DNA of 64,000 nucleotides from Tenrec ecaudatus (lineage: Eukaryota; Chordata; Mammalia; Afrosoricida; Tenrecidae): NCBI RefSeq assembly GCF_050624435.1, contig NC_134545.1:89246063-89310062 (forward strand), read 5' to 3'. The notes beneath the pieces are model-generated. The model searched no databases and had not been told where the DNA came from. It worked only from the letters and a program-made list of their open reading frames with translations. This document shows positions 33,118-44,044 of this stretch, one piece after another (the stretch's first letter is position 1; each line of letters starts with the position of its first letter). A program made the position numbers and the translations under genes.

Positions 33118-33316
33118 CTTTTCAAAACCAGACTCACTGCCCTCGAGGCGATTCTGCCTCGCAGTGAACTTATAGAACAGGGCAGAATTGCCCCCTGCAG
33201 GTTTCTGAGACTGTGACTCTTTATGGGAGTAGAAAGCCTCATCTTTCTCCTGCAGGACCACTGGTGGCTTTGAACTGCTGACCTTGTGGTAACCAGTACG
33301 CCACCAGGGATCCTTT
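33118..33316 (-). mobile_element. AfroSINE, antisense, well preserved
   Basis: 'agactcactgccctcgaggcgattctgcctcgcagtgaac', 'ttctgagactgtgactctttatgggagtagaaagcctcatctttctcctgcagg', and 'ctgaccttgtggtaaccagtacgccaccaggg'. Confidence 0.92.
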
Positions 33317-33631
33317 CCAAGGTCCAGTTAAATTATAAATAATTGTGACACAATAATTTGGAGCTGGAAAGCACACTTACGGATTAACCACATCTTTATC
33401 CAGTTGAGGAAACATGGCCTTGTGACCTTGTGCAGGACCCAACTTCTCTCAGGCAGTGGAGGCACTGGCACATGCCCAGCTCCCCAACTCCTCCTCCAGG
33501 GCCCTTTCTGTGCCACCCCGGTGCTCCTCAGTATGCCAATCTGATTTTGATATCACATTGGGCTCGTTTCCAGCAAGGTTCCCCTGGGCGAAGGGACTGC
33601 ATTAGCTGACTTGGTGATGGTGGTGTTGTCT

Positions 33632-33645
33632 GGGGGGGGGGGGGG
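33632..33645 (+). repeat. (G)14 homopolymer
   Basis: Fourteen G residues read directly; length is error-prone. Confidence 0.9.
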
Positions 33646-33659
33646 TCTTTACTAGAACA

Positions 33660-33790
33660 GCACTCAGGTCTAGGGGGTCTGACTTTGAAGGTTAGCTCCA
33701 CCACTGATTTGCTGTGTGGCCTTAGGCCACTTCCTTCCCTGGTGCGAACGTCTATTTCCTGTGACATGGAGAGGCCGTAGTGAGCCATTG
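33660..33790 (+). mobile_element. MIR SINE (sense)
   Basis: 'gggtctgactttgaaggttagctccaccactgatttgctgtgtggccttaggcc', then 'tatttcctgtgacatggagaggc' follow MIR order. Confidence 0.65.
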
Positions 33791-34049
33791 TGCCTCCCAG
33801 GGCCTGCGCTATAGCCTGAGACACTCTCAGGTGGGTAGGGAATTGCTGTCACTAAGTAACGAGAGGTCCTAAAGATGAGCGTAGTCTCCCTCATCGGTCT
33901 CCCGTGAGCCATTATTTCCACTTGGAGGGTGTGTGTGTTAAGCGGGGAGGCTTAGAATCTTCCAAGATTGTTGCTCCCTCCCCAAGCCCTGACAGCCTCT
34001 GTGAAGGAGGACAGCCCGAACAGAAAGAGAAATCTGTTTGGCAGTGCTG

Positions 34050-34240
34050 ATTATGGAGACCCTGTGCTTGTCAGAGTGGGACTGTCTTCCAGGGGACTTC
34101 CAGTGTCAGATGATGTGGGGGGGTCATTGCCTGGCCTTTCCAAGTAGTTCTAAGGTGCCTCTGGGTGGACTCAGACTTTTAACTTTTGGTGAACTGCTGA
34201 GCACATGACCTGTTTGCACCATTTGGGGACCGGACACCAG
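34050..34240 (-). mobile_element. AfroSINE, antisense, second subfamily, diverged
   Basis: 'attgcctggcctttccaagtagttctaaggtgcctctgggtggactcagac', 'tttggtgaactgctgagcac', 'cctgtttgcaccatttggggac' match the longer subtype at 30640. Confidence 0.7.
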
Positions 34241-35142
34241 GGTGACATGAGCCATGAAGGTCAGTGGCCTTTTCTACCTTTTTGATCTCAGACCCCTGCA
34301 GCTCCGACCACACTTGAATTATTCCTGGGCACGGGTAGGAATCATGGCAGGAGGGTGGAGTGAGTGTCTCCACAGACTCTAAAAGCAAAACAAAGGGAAG
34401 CATCTGTATCCTTATGCTTTCTGGCTCCTGGTCTTCAGGCATCCCTCCTCTTGTTTTGTACCGCTGTGAAGACGCTCTCTGGAAAATGGGCTTCCTGTTT
34501 GCCAGGGGAGACTTTGTCCTGCTTCTCACAGCTCATCCAGAGTCCTTGTGAGCTGGATTGGACTCACTCTTTCTTATGAACTTGCAGCAGGTGGAGGCCA
34601 GTGTTCAGGGACAGAAGGGAGACCTAGTAGAGCTCGTGCCAGCTGTGGGCTCGGGCAGGGCTGATCTGACTGGAAGTGAAGGCAGGCAGGGTCCTGCAGT
34701 CAGCCTCTCCTGGCTCTCAGCTGCCCCTTTGCCTCGTGCCCTCCTCCTGCCCAGGTGCTTGCTCTGGTATCAGTCCTTCGCCTCTCCCACTCCATGTCCT
34801 GAGCTCTTTGCATTTAGATTTGACTGAAAGATGAATGAGACTCCCATCCTTGTTGGGAAGAACTCTCGAAGGTGAGAACTCTTGCCATCTTGGTAAGTGC
34901 CATTTGCTTACCTTCCAGGAAAAGTAGAGAAGTTCCATCCCTGACCCCGATTCCAGAAAACTCCCATTGAGCTCAAAGGGCTCAGACTGAGGCCTGATTT
35001 CCATCTCTGTGTTGGGTTAATGATGGATTTACTATAGGTTAAGCAGAAGTGGGGCAAAGGGAAGATCCACTTTGCTCTTCTCCACGCAACTGAATTCTCT
35101 TTTCAGGCATCTCAGCAAGTAACATAGAGTTAGTTAGTTAGT
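34241..35142. other. Intron stretch, nothing recognised
   Basis: No exon or repeat family identified. A (TTAG)3 run lies at about 35130. Confidence 0.4.
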
Positions 35143-35638
35143 TCGGCTTGACTAAAGAAACAAATCCAGAGATACTCATATGTGTATAAGAAAGAGCTTT
35201 AGATCAATGAGTAATTATATATTAAGAAAACATCCCAGCTCAGTCCAGATCAAGTCCATAAGTCTGATATCAACCCATATGTCCCATATAAGTCTATAAA
35301 TTCCTCTGCAGATTCCCACACTACATACAATGATGCCAGCTGTAGGAAGATCACGGCCCAGTGGGTGGAAAGTCTTATGGATCCAGTGGTGTTGGAAGCA
35401 TCTCAGCACTGGTGTGGTCTCCAGGCCTCTGGCTCCATCAGCGTAGCTCCATATGACTTGTCAATAGGAATGTGTAGCAGCCAGTATTTCCTGCCTCCAG
35501 GGAGGAAGACTGGAGTTCCCATTATCCTCAGGAGGAGGCCATGCCCACCCAGAGTCTTCCTTGGCTATGACTTGATTGACAGACCAGCCTCCACCCCTTC
35601 ACTCAAGTTGACAGGAGGTTATGTAACTGCCACAGTCT
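35143..35638 (-). mobile_element. LTR-like element, second copy
   Basis: Starts 'gttcggcttgactaaagaaacaaatccagagatactcatatgtgtataagaaagagcttt' and ends 'tgacaggaggttatgtaactgccaca'. It shares order and sequence with 47090-47512 and 31075-31593. No target duplication is clearly seen. Confidence 0.55.
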
Positions 35639-35689
35639 GAAAATGAGAGAGACCCTCCAGGGACTGGATTGACATAGAGATACAACGAT

Positions 35690-35815
35690 GAACTTAATGA
35701 AACATAGGAAGGCCTGCGAGGCTGGCAAAGGGCCAACCAGGCTGTGTTTCATTCTGTTGCACACAGGGCCACTAGGAGTTGCAATCAACTCAATGGCACC
35801 AACAGTGGGCAAGTG
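35690..35815 (+). mobile_element. BovB 3' end (sense)
   Basis: 'gaacttaatgaaacataggaaggcctgcgaggctggcaaagggcc', 'aggctgtgtttcattctgttgcacacagggcc', 'gttgcaatcaactcaatggcaccaaca'. The final block is the region shared with the SINE tail. Confidence 0.65.
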
Positions 35816-36379
35816 TGGGTGCTTGGTCCCCTTCTTCTTTCCTCGGCTTCCTCCAGCCCTCCCCCCTCCACCCCTACAGGAACCCTGCAGCTCTAAGGGC
35901 CATAAGGCTTCCTCTAGAAAGATTGAAACAGCTCCTGGCACCCTGAGATAAGGGTTCTCTCCAATCAGGGATTGATTATGCCACATCCTGAACCTTGCTC
36001 ATCCTGTGCGCCATGTCCAATGCCAGTGTATACTTGCGGCTTCATGTCAAAAGGCCTGTGAATACTTGGGGAACCAGTTGAGGTTTGGAACCAACTCACC
36101 CTGCCGCTGAGTGGTCCATGCTGATGCTCACACTTCCCATTGTCCTTCACTGTTGGGACCAGTGCATCATGCACTTCATGTCTGGGTCCTTCCGTGCCCT
36201 CCGGATTGTCAGCCGGTGATAAATGGTTTCTAAAAGTCTGTGAGAAAATTTCTAATTCGTGCCTGATGCTGACCAAAAGGACGTTCAGATGTGATCTTTG
36301 TCTCTGGAGAAGTGGCAAGTTAAGAGAAGCGCATGTTGACAGAAGGATGGATGAAGGCTTAAGGGACGGTATTTCCGTT
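35816..36379. other. Intron stretch, nothing recognised
   Basis: No recognisable exon or repeat. The frame at 35688-35951 starts in the BovB fragment and is not a gene. Confidence 0.4.
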
Positions 36380-36510
36380 TATTGAGACCTACTGTGTACC
36401 AGGTGCTAGTGCTGAGCACTTTATAGGTGCCATTTGGTTTTCATGGCAGCTTTATGAGCTACAAATAGTAGAATTCCTTGTTTTTACAAGTGAGGAAACT
36501 TTAGCCAAAA
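36380..36510 (-). mobile_element. MIR/L2-class ancient SINE (antisense)
   Basis: 'tattgagacctactgtgtaccaggtgctagtgctgagcactttataggtgcc', then 'tttttacaagtgaggaaactttagcc' matches the 3' half of MIR in reverse. Confidence 0.7.
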
Positions 36511-36529
36511 AAATGAAATAAAAAAAGCC

Positions 36530-36965
36530 AAGCCAGTTGCTGTTGAGTTAATTCTGCCTCCTGGGCTGGCTGTATACCAAGGTCAGTTGTCAAAACACAG
36601 CTCATAAAGACAAGACTCTGCATCCTACTTTGGTGAGGAGCCGCGGGGGTCTTAAAAGCTGTGACCAGCCATCTAAGGTACAAATATTGGCCCGCTCCTA
36701 CCTCCATGAAAGAAGACTGCTAAAATCGGGGACACGTGGAAATAATTAGGCCAAGAGACACATGGGCCAGGCAACCAGCAGTCTGCACAGCCTTGAGGCC
36801 AGAAGAACGAGACACGTTCCTATGGGAAGGTCCTGGAGAGAGTGGTAGAATAACATCCCCAACCCGGGCGAGGGTGGTACAGGACCAGCTGGCGTTTCCT
36901 TCTAGGCTACACAGGGTCACCGGGTGGAACCAACTCAACGGCAACCAACCACAAGAACAGGAAAA
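36530..36965 (+). mobile_element. Composite of SINE fragment, L1 3'UTR and BovB/SINE tail
   Basis: 36530-36580 is a short antisense SINE piece ('ccagttgctgttgagttaattctgcc'). 36585-36830 resembles sense afrotherian L1 3'UTR ('cgggggtcttaaaagctgtgaccagccatctaagg', 'ccaagagacacatgggcc', 'cttgaggccagaagaacgagac'). 36880-36960 ends with the BovB/SINE-type tail 'gggtcaccgggtggaaccaactcaacggcaacc'. Confidence 0.5.
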
Positions 36966-37249
36966 GAATGAACAGCATTTTGTGAGCCCTGTGTTATCCG
37001 GTGCACTGCAGTCTCCGCCTTAGTCACCTCACCCTGCTGGCCACCCTGTGTTACTCTAATGAACCTCACTGTCAAGGTAAGTAAGCCAAAGCAAGGAGAG
37101 GTGAAGTACCTGGTGCGTGGCCAAAGCCCATGCCCCATGGGGACCCATCTACTCATGAGCTCCATCCTTGTGGAGCTGTCCTGCCTCCTGTGATCCACTT
37201 CTCCAACTCCTGACATCGGAGGAGACTGAGGTGAGGCACTCAGCTACTA

Positions 37250-37302
37250 AAATAAAACAAATCAAGAAATAAACAATAACAACAACAAGAAATAAACAAT
37301 AA
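37250..37302 (+). repeat. A-rich tandem duplication
   Basis: A 24-25 bp unit 'caagaaataaacaataacaacaa' occurs twice in tandem beside the SINE 3' end. Probably an expanded SINE A-rich tail on the opposite strand. Confidence 0.8.
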
Positions 37303-37500
37303 CAACAACAGAAACCCATTGCTGTCACCTTGATTCCAACGCATAAGGACCCTAGAGGCAAAAGGAGAACCGGAGAACCACCCCATGGGGTTTCCAAGAG
37401 TGTGATATGTTCAGAAGCAGACGGCAGGCACATTGTTGGTCCGTGGGGCAGCTACAAGGTTCAAACTTCTGATCCGAGCAGGACTAAGATGCGTTCAGCT
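37303..37500 (-). mobile_element. AfroSINE, antisense
   Basis: 'cccattgctgtcaccttgattccaacgcataaggaccctag', 'gggtttccaagagtgtgatatgttcagaagcagacgg', 'gttcaaacttctgatccgagcagg'. Confidence 0.75.
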
Positions 37501-39411
37501 ACTGGGCCTTTTTCCACTTGGACCATCCCTCCTGTCCTTCTGCAGAAGTCTTCTTAGAGCATTTATCTTTGCTTTCCATTTTCCCAGTAAGGAGCAGAAG
37601 GAATAAAGACAGGGGACTGAGAAGTCTCTCCCATGTGTATTGGGAACTCCTCAGGGGCTGGAGTGGGAGAGGCTGGGAGGAGGCCACTCCTGATCACCCA
37701 GGGGGACTCTATTTTGTAGGTACCCGGCAGCCCTTAGGCATTTGGAGCCAGGGAGCCATGTAATTGGCAAGGACACCAATCTTTCTCAAATCGCCTCAGG
37801 GTGGTTCTCCCAAAGAAGAAGGGAGTTGGCACAGGGCTGGGGAAGTGCAGGGGGGTGCCCGAAGGCATTCTAGGAATGGTCACATGAAACCTAACCAGAA
37901 GCTTTGACTGCTGTCTGCTTCTGAGAGACGGGGCTCCTGGCAGCTCCTCCGCCTCCCTCCCCGGCTGCCTCTTCCCATCTCACCATCATCTGCGCCTCTT
38001 GCCGGCTCCCTCCTCTCTACCACCAGCCGGGCACTATAGGGCTCTCCATCATTAGAGCAACCAGTGGGATTCTGCTGTAATTAAAGAAAGGCAACTGGAG
38101 GAAGCAATGCAGAACATGGGGGGAAAAGCAACCGCCAAGAAAACATCCTATTTCCCACACAGGCTCCATAACAACTGCTCTCTGTCAGCCTCCGTGGGAA
38201 CCCGCTTGCTTTAAATACATCGAAGGGAAACCCCACAGGCTGGTGGGGGAAAGCAGGCTATTAAGTTGTCTTCAGGCTCCCAGAAGGGCGGGTTTTAGTC
38301 CCGTTCGACTCCTTCCTACCCCACAGGAAAAATCTGATCGAATATTAGGGTTTCGAGAAATCTGCAAGGTCATGTAGGCCAACTTCTCTCCCCAGAGCAG
38401 CTCAGCGCTCGCACAAGCCTTCCTCTCTCAGTAGCATCTCTGACCCCTCGCTCGGTACATGGGTCTCTCTCTCTGCCAATTCAAGTTTTCTGGATGGAAG
38501 TTCAGGTCAGCAGAGGAACACACTTTGGCTAGCAAAACCAAAGCAAACCAATTCAAACCAGACCGAAACTGACCATCCAAGTCTGTTGTCATTTAGGGCA
38601 ATAGTTCCAGAAATGTCTAATTCATTCATTTATCCCCTCAGCCCCCTGCACTCTGGGATGCTTTTATTGGTTGCTCAGCAACTAGGAGAAATGTTCAATA
38701 CCAGCCTGCTGCTCGTGAGTGAATCAGTGATTTCCCCTTTGCCCTTATACCTCCGCATCCCCTGCCTCATTGTGCCATTCTTGTTTCCTTTGATGCCCCG
38801 GGAGAGCATCTTCACTGGGCCCAAGCCTTCTCCCAGGCCCAGGCCTCTCTGGATGTGCTTGCTGCCATCACAACACATTGCAGAAGGTTATTTTTATGTC
38901 AGGCCTTTGCCATGGACAAGGAGAGTGACAGGATCTACATGTACACAGAGATGTGTTTGCAAAACAGTGGCATTAGCTCGGCTCCGGGGAGGCTGGGTAA
39001 CACCTGGCTGGTGCTGGGGGCTGGCCCAAAGTAGGCTCTGAGGTGCTTAGGCAGAAGGGGGTGGACTGTCGGGTGGTGGGGCATTATCAAGGGTGGCTCG
39101 ACTTGGCAGCGATTCCTTTTGTCTTCCTAGTGTGCCCCTCAGGGCCATCAAACCTCAGATGGTGCCAACTGTCTGTGCCAAGTAGGAGGAGGGCTCTAAG
39201 CTGGAGCTGGAGGTGGCAGCATCTCCCCAGGAGGGTTACAGCACTCCTTGAAAAATCATCCTTGAACTCCATCCGGCTTCCCTCTAGAGATGCGGCAATA
39301 CCTGCATGGCTTCCCAGCGTCAGGATGGTCGGACCCAGGGTCTTAAGATCTTACTTAGCCAACCCTGCCTCTCCGCTCTGTTCCATAGATGACCACATGG
39401 GTGGTCGCCAG
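37501..39411. other. Intron stretch, repeat-poor
   Basis: No exon. 38030-38260 ('ctccatcattagagcaaccagtgg', 'ctgtaattaaagaaaggcaactgg') is repeat-free and could be a conserved element. The 151-codon plus frame at 38586-39041 has no recognisable domain and is not called. Confidence 0.4.
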
Positions 39412-39865
39412 ATGATTTTATGTCAACTTGAAGATGTATGACAATATAGGGGTGGAATCCAACCTGTCAATCTGGCCAAAGCCTGATGCCGTCTCCGGGG
39501 AGGTGTGACTTTGGTAAACAGTGAGAGGTGGGAGAGCGAGCACCTCCCTTGCTCTCTGGCCCGCTGCCTGCCTGCCTGCTGGAGCGCTGCCTGCCTCTGC
39601 CATGTTCTCACGGGCCTCGGAGCCACATGACTCTGCACCCACCGGCCTGTGAGCTTCCTGTTTCCTGGTTTAACTTTCTGGGTCACCAGCCTGGCGCTAT
39701 GTGAGTCTGAACAGAGACGTATAAACTAGCTTTGGATGTATGGACTTGAGTTAGACAGGGCTTGGGTGCCTTCTTGATAGATAATTACTTCTTGATATAA
39801 AGCTCTTTCTTATACATATGTGATTGCCACTGGGCCTGTTTCTCTAGACAACTCGGCCTGATACA
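39412..39865 (+). mobile_element. LTR-like element with target duplication
   Basis: Opposite orientation to the other three copies. It starts near TGATTTTATGTCAAC, has 'cttgatataaagctctttcttatac', and ends 'cctgtttctctagacaactcggcctgATACA'. Both sides carry GCCAG (39407-39411 and 39866-39870), a 5-bp target duplication. With TG...CA ends, this supports a solo LTR of the same family as 31075-31593. Confidence 0.6.
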
Positions 39866-39965
39866 GCCAGTCAGCTCAGGAAAGACCTACCGCTTACTCG
39901 GTCTCTTGGAGTTGGAGATTGGGTGTCCAGATTTCCCTAGCCAGGGACCCTTACACATAAAATTC

Positions 39966-40168
39966 AGGAGCCCTGGTCGTGTTGTGGCCTAGGCACTGAA
40001 TTGCTGACTGCAAAGTCAGCAGTTCAAATCTTCCAGCTGCTCGGTAGGATAAAATGAGCTTATCCATCTCTTTAAAGGCTTAGAATCTCAGAAACCCCAA
40101 GAGGCTGTATTCTACTCTGTTACTATGCGTCAGAAGCAACTTGGTGGCAGTGGGTCTGGTTTTGGTAG
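39966..40168 (+). mobile_element. AfroSINE, sense
   Basis: 'aggagccctggtcgtgttgtggcctaggcactg', 'gcaaagtcagcagttcaaatc', then the tail 'ctatgcgtcagaagcaacttggtggcagtggg'. Confidence 0.9.
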
Positions 40169-42074
40169 GCGTAATTAGTCACTTGAGTCCCCAAAACTCT
40201 CTTTCAAAAAAACAACTCTCTTTATGGAGTAATTAAAGTTTGCAGCGAAAGTATTCAGAGCTTAGGAAGCTTGGCCTCTGCCCCACCAGTCACTTGGGTC
40301 TGTGTGTACTGTAGCTGGTTGGACCATGTGTCAGGCAGAATATTCACCTGTGGATGACGAAAGGCCCCTGGCCACAAGGAGTGCCCACTGGAGTGAGGAC
40401 ACTGGTAGCAAGAGGAAGGAGCCATTCTTCTTGGGGCCATTAAGGAAGCACGCAGAGAGGAGATGGCAGTGGACTAGGGCCCCAGATCGGGTAAGGATGA
40501 TGTGTGGTTAGGGCTGTTCTTGGACAAGATAAGGTGGCCTTGGAGACTGGGTCATGTTCAGGGGGTTGAAGACTATGCCTGGGGCATTCAAGGCCTTTTG
40601 GCATTTCTCCATGACTAGATAGGTGCCTTGAGGTGGCCTCTTTCTCTCTGAACAGTTGTGTGTGTGAGTATGTAAAAGCATGTGTCCAACTTTCTACATA
40701 GAAGTGATTCCTTTTGAAGTTCAATCCTCTATAAGAATGAAGACCCACAAGCACCCACACGCTGAACACAGAGTTAGCAACTGCTATGGAACAGGCTTTC
40801 TGGGTGGAGCGCCGTAAGGAAAAACCGCTACCTAGGGAAGCCATTGTCAGAGCTGCCTGTGGGAAACCTTTTATCAGAAAGCACCCATTCCTTGGCACTC
40901 ACAATTGTGTGTATCACAATCTCTGAAACTCTGCAGCTTGGTAGTTGGAGCGAGCACCAGCGAGGGACAGTGATTGCTCAGAGCAGGCCTCTCCTGTGAA
41001 ACACATGCTTGTGGGTATCCAGCGTTGCCAGGCGGCGTCAGTTCTCCTTTCCCTAGCCGTGCGGCCAGGGTGCCCAGCTTCCCCAAGCGAGTCTAGAGCA
41101 GGCGCCCCGTGTTGCGTTGCGCGCTGCTCCTTGGTATCAAATCCCCCTGGGAAGTTTCATAACTGCGTGGGTTTGAGCTGCTTTAGGAATTAAGTGAGGG
41201 GCGGCCGCTGTTTTCCTAACAAAAACCCTGGCTCTAAAAGGTACGCTGGGCTCAAACTCAGAGTGGTCTCTTGGGCGCACACATGGCAATCTTAAGGCTC
41301 GAGTACGGAAGAGTCCTTAGCTTTTTAATCGACGAGCACGTGGTATATTGGGCGTTGGTGAAGGGGCCACTGTCTTCATGGGCCTTCCTAGACCAGGAGG
41401 TGGAGTCTGCGGTAGCCAGGGCCTCTGGTTCGCTCCTTTGGCTTTCTTTGGTGGAAAACGATTTTGGTCTTCGTGATCTCCCTTGAATCTGTTCTTTTCC
41501 AAATGGGGCTGCCGGGGCGTGGCAAGGACTGGGCCTTCCTCTCTTTCGGATCCCCCCTGGCCATCCTTCCCGGGATTCGGTTTCCCATTTTCGAGGAGTT
41601 CCTCCCAGTGCTCGTCTCCCGGCCCCCGTTGCATAAGGAGGCAAGGCTGCATCTGGGGCCAGATTTCATTCAACCCTGCAACAATCCCCCCTTTATGACA
41701 TCACTGCTTGTCGCCATGGTAACACCCCATCGCCCGAGTCACAGAGACCGGATTGTGGCATCATCGCACTGGGCAGGAGGAGGCAGAGTCTAAATCTGCC
41801 CAGAGGGATGACATCCCAATAAAATAGCATGCGATGGGAGGGTGGGGGTTGGAGGGTGGGAGTGTATGGGCTTTTGCGTTTCTATCTGGATCCTTGAATG
41901 GAGGAGCATCGTGACCACAGATTGTTGGCATAAAACTGGGCTGGGATAGGAGGAGGAGCTGCCACGGAGCTGGAACCCTGGACTCTTTGTTCTCGCTCAG
42001 CGTCCAGGTGGGGTGGTAGGGAGGTGGGGGTGGGAATGGAGTGATTTGAATAGGAGCAGCTCTATACTCCAGAT
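40169..42074. other. Intron stretch, repeat-poor
   Basis: About 1.9 kb with no recognised repeats or exons. 41080-41780 is relatively CpG-rich with 'ttgcgttgcgcgctgc' and 'gtcgccatggtaac' (an RFX/X-box-like 'cgccatggtaac' at about 41710). The several overlapping frames at 41258-41793 on both strands are unsupported. Confidence 0.4.
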
Positions 42075-42195
42075 GAGCTTTTCACTTGAGCTCTCCCAAC
42101 GTCTCCATAAACTGTGGATCCGAGAGGGAGGCGAGCTAACCTGCTTACAGTTACGTAGCTGGAAAACAACAGAGCTAAGGACTGGAGCCACGAGA
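42075..42195 (-). mobile_element. MIR SINE (antisense)
   Basis: 'aggcgagctaacctgcttacagttacgtagctggaaaacaacagagctaaggactgga' matches the MIR centre in reverse. Confidence 0.65.
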
Positions 42196-42224
42196 AGTGG
42201 TCAGTGCTTTTGCTCTGCGTGGAA

Positions 42225-42500
42225 GGACGTGGAAGGGTCATGTGTGAGCTGCTCCTGTCACATGAAGGAGAAGGAGAATCCAACGTCATATCTGCCAAAA
42301 TATGGGTCCTACAAGGCAGAGGTCAGACAATCTCTCTCCCCTCCAACTTTCTTTACTCAATTCTTTTACCAACCATCCCTCCTAAGACATTTTACTTCTC
42401 GGCTGTGTTTGAAAATACATTGTAATGGTCATATAGCTCACAGATGATATTCATGATTATAGGGATTTATTAGAGAAGTTAAAAGCTTGTAAAATGCTAA
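42225..42500 (+). repeat. Unclassified interspersed repeat, copy 1
   Basis: Shares block order with 48290-48560: 'aggagaaggagaatcca', 'ggcagaggtcagac', 'ctttactcaattcttttaccaacc', 'gtaatggtcatatagctcacag', 'catgattatagggatttattag'. Probably an old LTR or LINE piece; family not identified. Confidence 0.5.
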
Positions 42501-42519
42501 TTGCAAAGATTATGGATAG

Positions 42520-43190
42520 AAGAAGCATTCCAAGTGATTTCACTTCGCCACAATGTGTATACCTTCCATTTGACCATTTTTATTGCTGTGTCGGCTTTTA
42601 TTGTGTGGATACAGCCACATTTTTTCACCTGTTCAATTAAAATGATGGGCATTAGGTTTGCTTCCTTTTATGACTATCTGAATAAAGCTATTAATATTCT
42701 TGTACTTTTTTGTGTGAGCATATGTACTAATTTCTCTTGAGACATATTCAGGTGGAGAATATCTGGGTCGTAGAGTAGGCTATATTAGATAGTGTTCCCA
42801 GCTTTCCAAGTGGTTGTACAACTACACTGCTAGCAATTTTGAGAGATTTCCAATTGTTCCTCTTCCTTATCAACACTGATATTTAATTTCATTTATTCTA
42901 GTGTTGATGCTGCCTCATACTACTTTATGTTCTGGATTCAAATACTTGACAGGATATATTTCTTACAGATAGTGTTTAGTGTATAACTCACTTTTTAATT
43001 TTAATGTTATGTTTTATAAGTGGGAGCTTTTAATTATAATGGAGTACAATTTGTCACTCTTTGATTTTAAGATGATAAAGGATTTCCCCATTCCAGGGTC
43101 AGGAAGTGATTTCCCTGTTTTAATTTAGGAGCTTTATTCGTGTCCCTTTCACACTGAGTTTCAGGACTCATCTGGAATCCCTGTGTATGG
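42520..43190 (-). mobile_element. L1 ORF2 3' region (antisense)
   Basis: Complement of old L1: 'ctatctgaataaagctattaatattcttgtac', 'tttgtgtgagcatatgtactaatttctcttg', 'ccaagtggttgtac', 'tttccaattgttcctcttccttatcaacac'. It continues at 43505 after a BovB insertion. Confidence 0.75.
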
Positions 43191-43204
43191 TATTGTGTGT
43201 CTTA

Positions 43205-43500
43205 GCCGAAGAACTGGGTCCATTCTGTTTCCTTTTCGTCGCTGAGGTGGGTTGGTGTCATGGCGTGCCTCCTCACATACAGCAACCCCGAACACAGCAG
43301 GATGAAACCCTGCACCAGCCTCACGATCCTTGTCACGTTTGAGCCTGATGTTGCAGCCACTGTGTAGATCCACGTCCTCCGGGGTCTTCCTCTTTGTTGC
43401 CGACTCTACTTTATCAAGCATGAAGTCCCTTTTCCCGGGAGTGGTCTCTCCTGATCACATGTCCAAAGTCTCACCGTCCTCACTTCTCTGTAGGTCTCCA
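43205..43500 (-). mobile_element. BovB LINE fragment (antisense), inserted in L1
   Basis: 'gctgaggtgggttggtgtcatgg', 'gatgttgcagccactgtgtagatccacgtcctcc', 'atcaagcatgaagtcccttttcccgggagtggtctctcctgatcacatgtcc' is the BovB 3' region complement. Confidence 0.75.
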
Positions 43501-43504
43501 AATA

Positions 43505-44035
43505 ACCCAGCATCATTTATGAAAGGACAAATAGTAAATTAGGTGACTTTATACGTCTGCGTGTGTGCACATTCCATTTGGTCCCACTCGTCTGTTTTTC
43601 TAGCCCAGCATGGCTGCACACTGAAGTCTGATAATCAGCTGTACTATGTGGTCACTGAAGTTCCCCAACTCTCTCTGTCTCGCTCTCTCTTTTTCATGAT
43701 TGCCTTGACTCTTCTTGACTCTGCATTTTCATTTAGATTTTTAGGATCAGTTTCTTATTTCGCACACACAGTCTGTTGTAATTTTCATCTCGCGTTACAT
43801 TTATGTTAATTTGTAGATTTGGAGATAATTGTTATTACTTCTTAATTTCTTTCAGGCAAATGCTTGATCGTTTTCCATGTAAAGGTCTTTGAAATCAGAT
43901 CTTTCGTTAGGCTTTTTTTGGATGCTATTTTAAGTGGTAATTTTTAAAAGGTCACTTTTGAATTGTTTGTTACTAGTATTATCTTTACAATGGTCCGCAG
44001 TTTCCATGTGTATCATCATGTTATCTGTGAAGAGC
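43505..44035 (-). mobile_element. L1 ORF2 fragment (antisense), continuation
   Basis: 'ccaaataacccagcatcatttatgaa', 'agatttttaggatcagtttctt', 'ttacttcttaatttctttcaggcaa' read as the complement of upstream L1 ORF2, continuing the copy at 42520. Confidence 0.6.
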
Positions 44036-44044
44036 GAAAGGACC

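Noticed and set aside
38586..39041. 151-codon plus-strand ORF as a possible SORCS3 exon or nested gene
   Set aside because: No VPS10, PKD or other motif, no splice-site support, and several frames overlap.
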